In this document: piece after piece, positions 1-7,811 of the stretch | How the letters are laid out: each line of letters opens with the position of its first letter | How positions within the stretch are numbered: the stretch's first letter is position 1 | Source: Streptomyces durmitorensis | GTDB taxonomy: Bacteria > Actinomycetota > Actinomycetes > Streptomycetales > Streptomycetaceae | Assembly (NCBI RefSeq): GCF_023498005.1 | Contig: NZ_CP097289.1 | Span: forward strand, 5,952,001-6,016,000 | Length of the DNA stretch: 64,000 nt | Direction of reading: 5' to 3' | The notes under the pieces: generated by a model | Told to the model about the DNA's origin: nothing | Seen by the model: only the letters and a program-made list of their open reading frames with translations | Database searches by the model: none | Translations under genes and position numbers: made by a program

Positions 1-401
1 GCCGCCGTCTCGCTGTCCATCCGGTCGACGAGGGCGTCCAGTTCGGCCAGATCCGCGTCCGGGATACGGCCGGCGAGGCGCGCGATGAGTCCGGTCTCCA
101 CGGCCTCCCGCAGCTCCAGGAGCTGGAGCAGGCTGTCCTCGCCGCGGTAGTGGCCCGCGACCGTCCGGAAGGTGAGGCCCTCGATCATGGGAGCCATCGA
201 CATGGGCCCGACATATGTGCCGAAACCGTGCCGGATTTCCACGATGCCCATCGCCTGGAGTGCCTTGAGGGCCTCTCGCACGGAGTTCCGACTGACGCCG
301 AGGCGTTCCATCAGTTCGGGCTCGGTGGGCAGAGAGGCGCCGGAGGGCAGCCGCTGGTCGATGATGAGCTTCTTGATCCGCTCCTGTATGTCGCGCGCCA
401 T
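1..401 (-). CDS. FadR-type GntR regulator, 3' end outside window
   Basis: Only the first 133 codons are present; the gene runs off the left edge. The start is the ATG at 401-399 (protein begins MARDIQERIKKLII). Residues about 1-65 form a GntR winged helix, with the family pattern PTEPELMERLGVSRNSVREALKAL. The following helices (SLLQLLELREAVETGLI, about residues 90-104) match the start of an FCD effector domain, so this is a FadR-subfamily regulator of a carbon or organic-acid catabolic gene. Its target is not visible here. No strong ribosome site precedes the ATG. The tRNA-Lys gene and its terminator lie directly upstream on the same strand. Confidence 0.85.
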   Translation of the reverse strand, partial: MARDIQERIKKLIIDQRLPSGASLPTEPELMERLGVSRNSVREALKALQAMGIVEIRHGFGTYVGPMSMAPMIEGLTFRTVAGHYRGEDSLLQLLELREAVETGLIARLAGRIPDADLAELDALVDRMDSETA

Positions 402-440
402 GGCGCAACGGTAGCGGTACGTGCGCCGGTGGCGGCACGA

Positions 441-472
441 CGAAGGCCCCCCGCGTTAACGGGGGGCCTTCG
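441..472 (-). terminator. Hairpin terminator after tRNA-Lys 1
   Basis: A 13-bp perfect stem (441-453 with 460-472) with a 6-base loop sits 7 bases past the 3' end of the minus-strand tRNA-Lys. It is GC-rich with no clear U-tract, as is usual in Streptomyces. It separates the tRNA transcript from the GntR gene downstream. Confidence 0.75.
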
Positions 473-479
473 CTGTCTG

Positions 480-553
480 TGCGCCGTCAGGGACTCGAAC
501 CCCGGACCCGCTGATTAAGAGTCAGCTGCTCTAACCAACTGAGCTAACGGCGC
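480..553 (-). tRNA. tRNA-Lys (CTT), copy 1
   Basis: Read on the minus strand, the 73-nt body plus discriminator A folds as a full cloverleaf. It has a 7-bp acceptor GCGCCGT/ACGGCGC, a D arm GCTC..GAGC, an anticodon arm GCTGA-CTCTTAA-TCAGC giving anticodon CTT, and a standard T arm. CCA is not encoded. It differs from the two other tRNA-Lys genes in the window only by the last acceptor pair (T-A here, C-G there). Confidence 0.97.
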
Positions 554-786
554 GCGCTGACCTGGAGAACTCTACCGGACTCCGACGGGTGCTCCGGACC
601 ATCCCGGCCCGCGCGGGGGGCGCTGAGCCGCATTGCCGGGAGCGGGCCCGGGGGCGGCGGGGGAGGCGAATGCGGGGCGGATCCATCATTCGGACCGTCA
701 ACATGCGATATCGCCCGACAGTTGAGAAGCTGACGACTGTGCAGATGCGACGCAGGCATTCTTTCCTGGAGTGTGAGGGGAATCGC
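554..786. other. Intergenic region upstream of the cell-wall hydrolase
   Basis: No gene is seen. The stretch carries the tRNA-Lys promoter on the minus strand and, from about 680 onward, a less GC-rich part (around 685-775) that should hold the promoter of the plus-strand hydrolase gene. No palindromic operator was recognised. Confidence 0.5.
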
Positions 787-2103
787 ATGGAGGTTGCTCC
801 GGTATTCGAGGAATTCAATCCCGAGAGCGACTGCGACTGCCCCGGATGTATTCACCGGCGACGAGCCATGACCCACGCACTTCCCGTACGAGAAGGCGGC
901 CACCCGGCGGCGCACGGAGCGCGGCGCGCCCTCGTCATCGCCGCGGCCGCGGGCACCGTGCTCGGCGGCGGCCAGGTGCTTTCCGCGGCGGCGGCCCCCG
1001 GGACCCCGGGCATCCAGGGGGCTCCGCTGGACGAGGACCCGGGTCCCGGGAGTCCGCAGGGCGACACGAGCGCGCTGCACGGAGCGCCGGGGACGCCGGG
1101 CGCCCCGGGCCCCGCGACGTCGGCGGCGCGGAGCACGACGCGGGCCGCGATCCTGGCCCGCGCCAAGAAGTGGGTCGCGGCGAAGGTGCCGTACAGCATG
1201 GGCACGTACTGGTCCGACGGATACCGGCAGGACTGCTCGGGCTTTGTCTCCATGGCCTGGAATCTCGGCGGCAATGAATGGACGGGCAGCCTCTCCGCGT
1301 TCGCGGTGCGCATTACGAAGAGCCAGCTGCAACCCGGCGACATCCTTCTCTTCCACAATCCGGCGAACCCCGAGAAGGGTTCGCACGTGACGATTTTCGG
1401 CGGCTGGGCGAACGCGGCGCACACGCAATACGTCGCGTACGAACAGGCCCGCCCGAGCGCCCGCAAGCGGACGACTCCCTATGCCTATTGGAGCAATGGG
1501 AGCCGCTATCTGGCGTACCGCTACAAGGGGGTGAAGGGGGGAGCTCCCGGTGGCTCGGGGCCGAGCACGGGGACGCGCTACCCCGGCGCGGGCTCGTTCG
1601 GTCCCGGCGCCGACAACAAGTACGTCACCCAGCTCGGCAAGGCCCTGGTCGCCAGGGGCGGCGCCCGCTTCTACACGTCCGGTCCGGGCCCGCGCTGGAG
1701 CGACGCGGACCGCAGGGCCACGCAGGCGTTCCAGCGGGCGCAGGGCTGGACCGGCGGGGACGCGGACGGTCTGCCGGGGCCCGCGACCTGGTCGTACCTG
1801 ATGACGGGCAAGGGCCGCGACATCCCCCGGGCGGGGGCGGGCGCGAGCGGCACGCAGGGCAAGGCGCCCGCGTACCCGGGCCGTGGGGTGTTCCGCCCCG
1901 GCCAGTCCAGCCCCTCGGTCGAGCAGCTCGGCAGGCAACTGGTGAAGAAGGGCTTCGGCAAGCACTACGCCCAGGGCCCCGGCCCGCGCTGGAGCGAGAG
2001 CGACCGCCGCAACGTCGAGGCGTTCCAGCGGGCGCAGGGCTGGCGAGGGGCGGCGGCGGACGGGTATCCGGGGCCGGAGACCTGGCGGCGGTTGTTCGCA
2101 TGA
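787..2103 (+). CDS. Secreted NlpC/P60-like hydrolase with two C-terminal peptidoglycan-binding-like repeats
   Basis: 438 residues. The ATG at 787 follows GTGAGGGG; an internal ATG at codon 28 is the alternative. The N-terminal CDCPGC cluster followed by RRR is seen in many Streptomyces wall-associated proteins. A hydrophobic segment at about residues 47-70 is a signal or anchor. Residues about 120-245 form an NlpC/P60-like cysteine peptidase with catalytic Cys150 (DCSGFV) and His200 (GSHVTIF). Two homologous C-terminal modules (about 265-350 and 360-438) share the pattern GPGPRW..D.R....FQRAQGW..G..ADG.PGP.TW, typical of peptidoglycan-binding repeats in this genus. Likely role: cleavage of muropeptide stems in the cell wall. 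The collagen-like PGTPG stretch between anchor and catalytic domain is a flexible linker. Confidence 0.85.
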   Translation: MEVAPVFEEFNPESDCDCPGCIHRRRAMTHALPVREGGHPAAHGARRALVIAAAAGTVLGGGQVLSAAAAPGTPGIQGAPLDEDPGPGSPQGDTSALHGAPGTPGAPGPATSAARSTTRAAILARAKKWVAAKVPYSMGTYWSDGYRQDCSGFVSMAWNLGGNEWTGSLSAFAVRITKSQLQPGDILLFHNPANPEKGSHVTIFGGWANAAHTQYVAYEQARPSARKRTTPYAYWSNGSRYLAYRYKGVKGGAPGGSGPSTGTRYPGAGSFGPGADNKYVTQLGKALVARGGARFYTSGPGPRWSDADRRATQAFQRAQGWTGGDADGLPGPATWSYLMTGKGRDIPRAGAGASGTQGKAPAYPGRGVFRPGQSSPSVEQLGRQLVKKGFGKHYAQGPGPRWSESDRRNVEAFQRAQGWRGAAADGYPGPETWRRLFA

Positions 2104-2122
2104 GCCTGGTGAGTGGAGCGGC

Positions 2123-2674
2123 ATGAGTGGATCGGCGGCGCACATGAGACGCGGGCACGGAGCTGACCGGGTCGCGGGTGCGACCGGGGCACGCGTGTGG
2201 TCGGGGCGCAGATGCGACCGGGCTGCTGGTGTGGCTGGGGTGCGGGTTGGGTCGGGGCGTGGAGGTGGCTGGATGGTGGATGAGGCTGGGGTGCGGGTCG
2301 GGACGGGGCGCGGAGGTGGCCGGATGGTGGATGAGGCTGGGGTGCGAGTGAGGCCAGGGCACGGACGTGACCGGGTTGCTGGTGTGGCTGGGGCGCGGGT
2401 CGGGACGGGGCACGGATGTGACCGGATGGCGGGTGTGGCCGGGGCGCGAGTTGGGCCGGGGCACGGATGTGACCGGGTTGCTGGTGTGGCTGGGGCGCGG
2501 GTCGGGTCGGGGCGCGGAGGTGGCCGGATGGCGGGTGTGGCTGGGGTGCGAGTCGGGCCGGGGCACGGAAGTGACCGGATGACGGATCAAGCCGGGGCGC
2601 GAGTGAGGCCGGGGCACGGATGTGACCGGGTTGCGTACGAGATCGAGGCACGTATGAGGCGGAGGCAAGGATGA
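2123..2674 (+). CDS. Possible repeat protein of 17-residue units (coding status unproven)
   Basis: An open frame of 183 codons runs from ATG 2123 to a TGA at 2672-2674 that overlaps the ATG (2671) of the SPFH gene, an arrangement typical of translational coupling. After a short leader it consists almost only of 17-residue repeats of the type GPGHGCDRVAGVAGARV, rich in Gly, Arg, Val and Ala. Because the DNA repeat unit is 51 bp, a multiple of three, other frames on both strands are also open, so the open frame alone is weak evidence. The alternative is a non-coding repeat array forming the 5' leader of the SPFH gene. No homologue was recognised. Confidence 0.3.
   Translation: MSGSAAHMRRGHGADRVAGATGARVWSGRRCDRAAGVAGVRVGSGRGGGWMVDEAGVRVGTGRGGGRMVDEAGVRVRPGHGRDRVAGVAGARVGTGHGCDRMAGVAGARVGPGHGCDRVAGVAGARVGSGRGGGRMAGVAGVRVGPGHGSDRMTDQAGARVRPGHGCDRVAYEIEARMRRRQG
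2147..2674 (+). repeat. 51-bp tandem repeat array, about 10.3 copies
   Basis: Ten consecutive 51-bp units start at 2147, 2198, 2249, 2300, 2351, 2402, 2453, 2504, 2555 and 2606, with a partial unit at 2657-2674. Units contain the core GGGGCACGGATGTGACCGG or a variant GGGGCGCGGAGGTGGCCGG, so two unit subtypes are interspersed. Divergence is mostly single-base. The start codon of the SPFH gene lies inside the last partial unit. The array fills the whole gap between the hydrolase and the SPFH gene. Confidence 0.95.
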
Positions 2675-3849
2675 GTGCGACAGCGGCATCACGGTCACAG
2701 ACCCCCCAGCCCGAGGAACCGCAGGTCGCCGGCGCCCCCGACTCGACGCCTGCCCGCCCGCCGCGCCTGATCCACAGCGAGGCCACCACCGAGATCCCCA
2801 TCCACCTGCTCTTCCGTGACGACCCCGGTGAGCCCGGGGTGTCGCTGCCGCCCGCCGTGGTGCGGCGCAGGCAGGGGACGGGGGAGCAGCCGCGCACCGC
2901 CCGGCGGCCCGCGCCTCCGGTGGCCCGCCCGCTGCCCGAGGTCGACCCGTCCCTCGGCGAGCGCCCCGCGTCCGTGCTGCCCGGTGCGGTCGGGGTGATC
3001 GGCGGGGCCGCGGGCGTCGCCGGGTGCGCGGCCGCGCTGTGCTGGGCGGGGGTGCTGCCCGAGCCGGTGGCGCAGGCGGCGGGGCTGCCCTGGTCCGACG
3101 AGTACGACGCGTACGCCGGGCTCGGCCTCGCGCAGTGGGCCTCGCTCGCCGGGTCGGGTGCGCTCGCGCTGTTCGGGTTCGGGGGCCTCGCCCGTGGCCG
3201 GGTCGGCACGGCGTGGGTGCTCACGCTCTTCGGCAGGTACCGCGGCAGCGTCCGCCGCACCGGGCTGATGTGGGTCAACCCGCTCCTCCTGCGCCGCCGC
3301 GTCGACGTACGCCTGAGGCACTGGCGCAGCGAGCCGATGCCCGCGGTGGACCGGGGCGGGGTCGCGCTGCGGGTCGTCGTCCTCGTCGTCTGGCGGGTCA
3401 AGGACGCGGCGCGTGCGACGCTCGGCGTCGCCGACCACCAGGAGTACTTGCGCGAGTGCGTCGAGGCGGCGACGGCCCGCGTCCTGTCCCGCCTTCCCGC
3501 CGACGCCTTCCACGACGACACCGCGACCCTGCGCGACGCGGATGCCGTCGGCGACGCGCTGACCCGGATGCTCGCGGTGGAGGCCGAGCCGGTCGGCATC
3601 GAGATCTTCTCGGCCCAGCCGACCCGGATCGAGTACGCCCCCGAGATCGCCGACACCATGCGCCTGCGCCGGGTCGCCGCCCTGGACGCACGGCACCGCG
3701 ACAGCGTGCTCACCTCGGTGGTGGACTCCGTCGAGGACACGGTGACCCGGCTGACCACCCGCGGCCTGGTCGAGCTCGACGACTACGAGCGCAAGGCCTT
3801 GGTCAAGGACCTGACGGTGGCGTTCTATACGGGGCATGGAGACCGCTGA
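2671..3849 (+). CDS. SPFH/band 7 domain membrane protein
   Basis: 392 residues. The first 100 are Pro/Arg-rich and disordered. Hydrophobic segments at about 105-135 and 150-175 anchor it in the membrane, and residues about 185-375 form an SPFH (stomatin/prohibitin-like) domain: RTGLMWVNPLLLRRRVDVR, a central beta-rich part with ALRVVVLVVWRVKD, then helices with YLRECVEAATARVLS. Such proteins scaffold membrane microdomains or protease complexes. The ATG at 2671 is preceded by GGCAAGG and overlaps the stop of the repeat frame. The 3' end overlaps the next gene by 14 bases, implying one transcript. Confidence 0.8.
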   Translation: MSATAASRSQTPQPEEPQVAGAPDSTPARPPRLIHSEATTEIPIHLLFRDDPGEPGVSLPPAVVRRRQGTGEQPRTARRPAPPVARPLPEVDPSLGERPASVLPGAVGVIGGAAGVAGCAAALCWAGVLPEPVAQAAGLPWSDEYDAYAGLGLAQWASLAGSGALALFGFGGLARGRVGTAWVLTLFGRYRGSVRRTGLMWVNPLLLRRRVDVRLRHWRSEPMPAVDRGGVALRVVVLVVWRVKDAARATLGVADHQEYLRECVEAATARVLSRLPADAFHDDTATLRDADAVGDALTRMLAVEAEPVGIEIFSAQPTRIEYAPEIADTMRLRRVAALDARHRDSVLTSVVDSVEDTVTRLTTRGLVELDDYERKALVKDLTVAFYTGHGDR

Positions 3850-4525
3850 CCACACCGCTGACCACACGGCCGACCACTTCGCCCCCGACCTCGCGGCCCT
3901 CGCCCGGGACGCCCGGAGGCTGACCGCGGACCGGCCCCGCACCCTCCTCGGGATCGCGGGGCCGCCCGGCGCGGGCAAGTCGACGTTGGCGCGGGCGCTG
4001 GTGGCGGAGATCGGCGAGGGCGCCGCGTATCTCCCGCTCGACGGTTTCCACCTCTCGAACGACCAGCTGGAGCGCCTCTCCCTCACCTCCCGCAAGGGTT
4101 CGGAGCCGAGCTTCGACGTCCGCGGATACGTCGCGCTGCTCACCCGTGTGCTCCAGGACACCGGGCACGACATCTACGTACCCGATTACGACCGCACGCT
4201 CCACGAGCCCGTGGCCGCCCGTCACCGTGTGCCGCCGAGTGCCCGTCTCGTCGTCACCGAGGGGAACTACCTGGCCTGCGATCTGCCCGGCTGGCGCGAC
4301 GCGCGGCGGCTCATGGGGGAGTGCTGGTACGTGCAGGCACCTGCGGAGGTACGCCAACTGCGCCTTGTCGAGCGCCAGTTGGCGGGCGGGCGGACGGCCG
4401 AGGGGGCGGCCGAGTGGGTGGCGACTAATGACGGTCCCAACGGTGACCTCGTGGAGAAGTCGCGTGGGCGCTGCGATCGGATCGTCTCCACTATTGGTAT
4501 GGACATGTTCAACTACCGCCCATAA
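3836..4525 (+). CDS. Nucleoside/fructose-type P-loop kinase
   Basis: 229 residues of the uridine kinase/pantothenate kinase-like superfamily, often annotated as nucleoside/nucleotide kinase family protein. The Walker A motif GPPGAGKST is at residues 42-50, followed by the substrate segment LPLDGFHLS, the region VPDYDRTLHEPV and VVTEGNYL as the Walker B strand. C-terminal DRIV and MDMFNY complete the fold. It phosphorylates a small hydroxylated metabolite; the exact substrate cannot be read from sequence. The N-terminus contains the tandem repeat TADHTADH. It overlaps the SPFH gene by 14 bases, so they are probably co-transcribed. Confidence 0.8.
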   Translation: METADHTADHTADHFAPDLAALARDARRLTADRPRTLLGIAGPPGAGKSTLARALVAEIGEGAAYLPLDGFHLSNDQLERLSLTSRKGSEPSFDVRGYVALLTRVLQDTGHDIYVPDYDRTLHEPVAARHRVPPSARLVVTEGNYLACDLPGWRDARRLMGECWYVQAPAEVRQLRLVERQLAGGRTAEGAAEWVATNDGPNGDLVEKSRGRCDRIVSTIGMDMFNYRP

Positions 4526-4531
4526 TCTGGG

Positions 4532-4547
4532 CTTGGTCTAGACCGCA
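4532..4547 (+). promoter_or_regulatory. DasR-type operator (dre) before the LPMO gene
   Basis: The 16 bases contain TGGTCTAGACC at the centre, the core of the DasR-responsive element ACTGGTCTAGACCACT. DasR is the GntR-family N-acetylglucosamine/chitin repressor of streptomycetes. The site starts 7 bases after the kinase stop and lies about 95-110 bases upstream of the LPMO ATG, so it fits repression of that gene. Confidence 0.8.
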
Positions 4548-4640
4548 GTACTCACTGCACCCACTGCTCTCACTGCATCCGCAGTGCCGCAGGCGCGCGC
4601 ACGGTTCACGGAACCCCCACGTTTCCCCTGGAGCGGCAGC

Positions 4641-5243
4641 ATGCGAAACAAGAAGATGTACGCGGCCATGCTCGGCGCCACCACGTTCGGGGCCCTCGCG
4701 CTCTCGTCCGGTGGAGCGAGCAGTCACGGCTACACCGATCTGCCTGCAAGCCGCCAGATCAACTGTGCCAACGGCACGGTGAGCGGCTGCGGTTCCATCC
4801 AGTACGAACCCCAGAGCGTCGAAGGCCCGAAGGGCTTCCCCGCCTCCGGTCCGGCCGACGGCAAGATCTGCTCGGCGGGCGTCAGCGGCTTCGACGCGCT
4901 CAACCAGCCGAAGGCGCCGGGCGGCGGTGCCTGGCCGACGACCAGTGTGAGTGCTGGTCAGAACTACAGCTTCCGCTGGCAGTTCACGGCGCGTCACCGC
5001 ACCACCGACTTCAAGTACTACATAACCAAGCAGGGTTGGGACGAGAGCAAGCCGGTGACCCGGGCCGCCCTCGAAACGGCCCCGTTCCTCAACGTCCCCT
5101 ACAACGGGCAGCAGCCGCCCGCCACGCTCTCGCACTCCGGGACGATTCCCGGCGGCAGGAGCGGACACCACGTGATCGTCGCGGTGTGGACGGTCCACGA
5201 CACGGCGAACGCGTTCTACGCCTGCTCCGACGTCAAGTTCTGA
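4641..5243 (+). CDS. AA10 lytic polysaccharide monooxygenase (chitin-binding)
   Basis: 200 residues. The ATG at 4641 follows GGAGCGGCAGC. The signal peptide (residues 1-28) ends ASS, so the mature protein begins at His29, the N-terminal ligand of the copper histidine brace. The second brace residue is His119 (TARHRT) and the axial aromatic is Phe192 (ANAFYAC). Short AA10 enzymes without a carbohydrate-binding module, with the start HGYTDLPASRQ, are the Streptomyces chitin-binding CHB type. It oxidatively cleaves crystalline chitin outside the cell, helping chitinases such as the one at 45.4 kb. The upstream DasR-type site predicts induction when N-acetylglucosamine signals are present. Confidence 0.93.
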   Translation: MRNKKMYAAMLGATTFGALALSSGGASSHGYTDLPASRQINCANGTVSGCGSIQYEPQSVEGPKGFPASGPADGKICSAGVSGFDALNQPKAPGGGAWPTTSVSAGQNYSFRWQFTARHRTTDFKYYITKQGWDESKPVTRAALETAPFLNVPYNGQQPPATLSHSGTIPGGRSGHHVIVAVWTVHDTANAFYACSDVKF

Positions 5244-5312
5244 GTACGTCCAGTTCTGAACACGTCAAGTTCTGAGCAGGGCTTGAGGCTCCACGGCACT
5301 CCCCGCGGGTAG

Positions 5313-5355
5313 GTTCTGCGCACGCCGTCCACGACCGGGACGGCGTGCGCAGAAC
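5313..5355. terminator. 17-bp perfect hairpin after the LPMO gene
   Basis: Positions 5313-5329 pair perfectly with 5339-5355, leaving a 9-base loop. It lies 70 bases after the LPMO stop and 48 bases before the next start, so it is most likely the LPMO terminator. Confidence 0.8.
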
Positions 5356-5402
5356 GGCCATACCCAGCAACGCCCAGCAATACCGACTATCGGGGGACAG
5401 TC

Positions 5403-5858
5403 ATGGAGTTCATGTTCGTCGCGGTGCCCGTGTTCATCGCCGCGGTGGCGATCGTGATGGCGGTCAAGGTGGCCAGGCGCGCCCTGGAGCTGAGGCAGGC
5501 GTGGGCGAGCGGCCTGACGGCTGAGGCGCGCTGCCTGCGCACGTACACCACGACGAGGCGCCACAGCGACAGCAGCCACACCACCACGACGCTGCGCCAC
5601 GTCTACGAGTTCACGCCGTCCACGGGCCGCCCCGTCAGGTTCGAGGAGGAGAACGGCCCCGCGACGACCATCGAGGGCGACTTCGTCACCGTGCACTACG
5701 CGGCGGGCCGCCCCGAGAAGGCGACGGCGCACGCGCCGAGCCCCGTCAAGAACGCGGCGAGCGCGATCGGTCAGCTCTGCTTCCTCGCCGCCATGCTCGC
5801 CTTCTGCGTCTACTTCACCGTGTCGGCGAACGACCTGTTCGGGTCAGACCTTCCGTAG
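5403..5858 (+). CDS. DUF3592-type small membrane protein
   Basis: 151 residues. A hydrophobic helix at residues 1-24 and another at about 118-142 flank a soluble beta-rich domain containing TAEARCLRTY, LRHVYEFTP and VHYAAGRPEKAT, the typical layout of DUF3592 proteins. The function of the family is unknown. The ATG follows ATCGGGGGACAGTC, a plausible ribosome site. It stands alone between the LPMO terminator and the acyl-CoA synthetase. Confidence 0.7.
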   Translation: MEFMFVAVPVFIAAVAIVMAVKVARRALELRQAWASGLTAEARCLRTYTTTRRHSDSSHTTTTLRHVYEFTPSTGRPVRFEEENGPATTIEGDFVTVHYAAGRPEKATAHAPSPVKNAASAIGQLCFLAAMLAFCVYFTVSANDLFGSDLP

Positions 5859-5901
5859 TCGCCCTCCAAATCTGACGCACCATCAATTATGGTGCGCGGC
5901 C

Positions 5902-7596
5902 ATGGAGTCCACCGGGAGTACCGTCGCGGAACTCGTGCAGGCCCGCTGGGGCGACCACCGCCCCGGGCTGCGCTTCGAGCACCAGGAACTCACCCACCAC
6001 CAGGTCGCGGCGGGCGCGGCGGCCAGGGCGGCGCTCCTCGCCGACCTGCTGCCGAGAGGGGCCGAGCCGCACGTCGGCGTCCTGCTCGACAACACCCCCG
6101 AGTACCCGCTGTGGCTGAGTGCGGCGGCGCTCGCGGGTGCGGCGGTGGCGGGCATCAACCCCACGCGCAGGGGTGCGGAACTGGCCCGCGACATCGTGCA
6201 CACGGACTGCCGGATCCTGATCACGGAGCGGGCACACCTCCCGCTCCTCGACGGACTCCAACTCCCCGGCATACGCATCCTGGTGACGGATACGGACGCC
6301 TACGCCGAACTGCTCGCGCCCTACGCACAAGCGCGCCCGGAGACATCGCGGGCGGCGACACCGGCGAGCCGCATGCTCCTCTACTTCACCTCCGGTTCGA
6401 CGGGGGCGCCCAAGGCCGCGATCTGCAGCCAGGGCCGTCTCGCGGCGGCGGGCCAGTCCCTGGTGAGCCACTTCCGGCTCGGCCCGGAGGGCGTCCACTA
6501 CATCTGCATGCCCATGTTCCACGGCAACGCGGTGATCGCGGACTGGGCGCCCGCGCTGGCGGGCGGGGCGGGGGTGGCGCTGCGGCGCCGGTTCTCGGCC
6601 TCGGCGTTCCTGGACGACGTACGGGCCTATGGGGCCACGTACTTCACGTACGTGGGCAGGGCGGTGCAGTACATCCTCGCGACGCCCGATGGTCCCGACG
6701 ACACGGAGAACCCCCTGCGGATGGGCTTCGGCACGGAGGCCGGGGCGGTGGACGCGGCGCGCTTCGAGAAGCGGTTCGGTGTGCGGCTCGTGGAGGGGTA
6801 CGGCTCATCGGAGGGCGGCGCGGCGATCCAGCGGACGCCGGGGACGCCGGAGGGGGCGATCGGGCGCGGGGCGCCGGGGGACGAGCTGGCGGTGGTGGAC
6901 CCCGCCACGAGGGAGGAGTGCCCGCCCGCCGTCTTCGCGGCGGACGGACGGCTCCTGAACGGGGATGAGGCGATAGGGGAGTTGGTGAACAAGGGCCGGA
7001 CGCCCTTCGAGGGGTACTGGCGCAACGCGGAGGCGGATGCGGCGCGGCTACGGGACGGGTGGTACTGGACAGGGGATCTCTTCTACCGGGACGGGCAGGG
7101 GTTCCTCTACTTCGCGGGCCGCACGGACGACCGGCTGCGGGTGGACAGCGAGAACCTGGCGGCGGCGATGATCGAGGGCATTCTCGCGCGGTGGGAGGGG
7201 GTGGCGGCGGTCGCGGTGTACGCGGTGCCGGATCCTGTGGCGGGGGATCAGGTGATGGCCGCGGTGTGTCCGCGGGCGGGGGTGGCGTTCTCTCCGCTCG
7301 CCTTCGCCGAATTCCTGCTGTCGCAGCCGGACCTGGGTACGAAGATGGCGCCCCGCTTTGTGCGGGTTGCTCGGGAGATGCCGGTGACCGCCACGAACAA
7401 GGTGGCGCGGGGCGCCTTGCGCAGGGAGGGGTTTCGCTGCGGGGATCCTGTGTGGTGGCGTCCTGACCCCGGGGCGGGGGCCTACCGCCGGTTCACCCCG
7501 GCGGACGAGTCCGCGCTGCTGGGGCAGTATCGCGCCCAGGGGCGGGAGGGGCTGCTGCCGGGGCCGCATGGACCTCTCCCGCCCATCCGCCCGTAA
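5902..7596 (+). CDS. AMP-forming acyl-CoA synthetase (FadD17-like)
   Basis: 564 residues of the ANL superfamily. The P-loop is YFTSGSTGAPKAA (about residue 165), followed by the aryl/acyl region MPMFHGNAV, the A5 motif EGYGSSEGG, the A7/A8 region WYWTGDLFYRDGQGFLYFAGR and a C-terminal catalytic lysine in ATNKVARGALR. It activates a fatty or other carboxylic acid to its CoA thioester through an acyl-adenylate. A short AT-rich patch (TCAATTATGG) lies just upstream, and the start at 5902 lacks a strong ribosome site. The next gene starts 215 bases later, beyond repeats, so it appears monocistronic. Confidence 0.85.
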   Translation: MESTGSTVAELVQARWGDHRPGLRFEHQELTHHQVAAGAAARAALLADLLPRGAEPHVGVLLDNTPEYPLWLSAAALAGAAVAGINPTRRGAELARDIVHTDCRILITERAHLPLLDGLQLPGIRILVTDTDAYAELLAPYAQARPETSRAATPASRMLLYFTSGSTGAPKAAICSQGRLAAAGQSLVSHFRLGPEGVHYICMPMFHGNAVIADWAPALAGGAGVALRRRFSASAFLDDVRAYGATYFTYVGRAVQYILATPDGPDDTENPLRMGFGTEAGAVDAARFEKRFGVRLVEGYGSSEGGAAIQRTPGTPEGAIGRGAPGDELAVVDPATREECPPAVFAADGRLLNGDEAIGELVNKGRTPFEGYWRNAEADAARLRDGWYWTGDLFYRDGQGFLYFAGRTDDRLRVDSENLAAAMIEGILARWEGVAAVAVYAVPDPVAGDQVMAAVCPRAGVAFSPLAFAEFLLSQPDLGTKMAPRFVRVAREMPVTATNKVARGALRREGFRCGDPVWWRPDPGAGAYRRFTPADESALLGQYRAQGREGLLPGPHGPLPPIRP

Positions 7597-7652
7597 CCCC
7601 GCATCCGCCCCTGCACGAACAGGCCTTTCCCGCCCACCCACCCGTTACCCGG
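7576..7652. repeat. Dispersed repeat family II, copy A
   Basis: A roughly 77-bp C-rich segment beginning within the last codons of the synthetase gene. It is a near match in inverse orientation to the segment at about 26.96-27.06 kb. It includes CCCGCATCC and CCCGCCCACCCACCCG. The complement of 7629-7643 is four G-triplets separated by single bases, a canonical G-quadruplex motif on the minus strand. Confidence 0.8.
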
Positions 7653-7654
7653 TA

Positions 7655-7781
7655 GTCGGCCACGCACGTGAGGGGACGTGCCGGTATGTCCGCCCGGAGC
7701 ACGGTTCGCGGCACTCCAGCAGCGAAGCAGCAGTCGCGGCCACCGGACGATAGCGAGGACGGACATACCGGCGCGGCCCCG
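7655..7781 (-). repeat. Dispersed repeat family I, copy 1
   Basis: A roughly 127-bp element with inverted ends GCCGGTATGTCC (from about 7680) and GGACATACCGGC (to about 7772). It contains GGAGCACGGTTCGC and CGGACGATAGCGAGGACGG. The same blocks, in reverse orientation, occur twice at 26.5-26.8 kb. The central 35-40 bases differ between copies. No coding sequence is seen; it fits between two genes like a small mobile or REP-type element. Confidence 0.9.
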
Positions 7782-7811
7782 CCCGCCCCCCCCCGGCATA
7801 CCGTGGGCCCC

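Noticed and set aside
2147..2656. CRISPR array
   Set aside because: The repeats are head-to-tail 51-bp units without unique spacers, and no cas genes are near (the Cas4-like nuclease at 36-37 kb is far off and lacks Cas1/Cas2).
1625..3758. Minus-strand open frames across the 51-bp repeats, with Pro/His/Arg repeats
   Set aside because: They result from the multiple-of-three period and extend into mirror frames of two real genes; no ribosome site or family.
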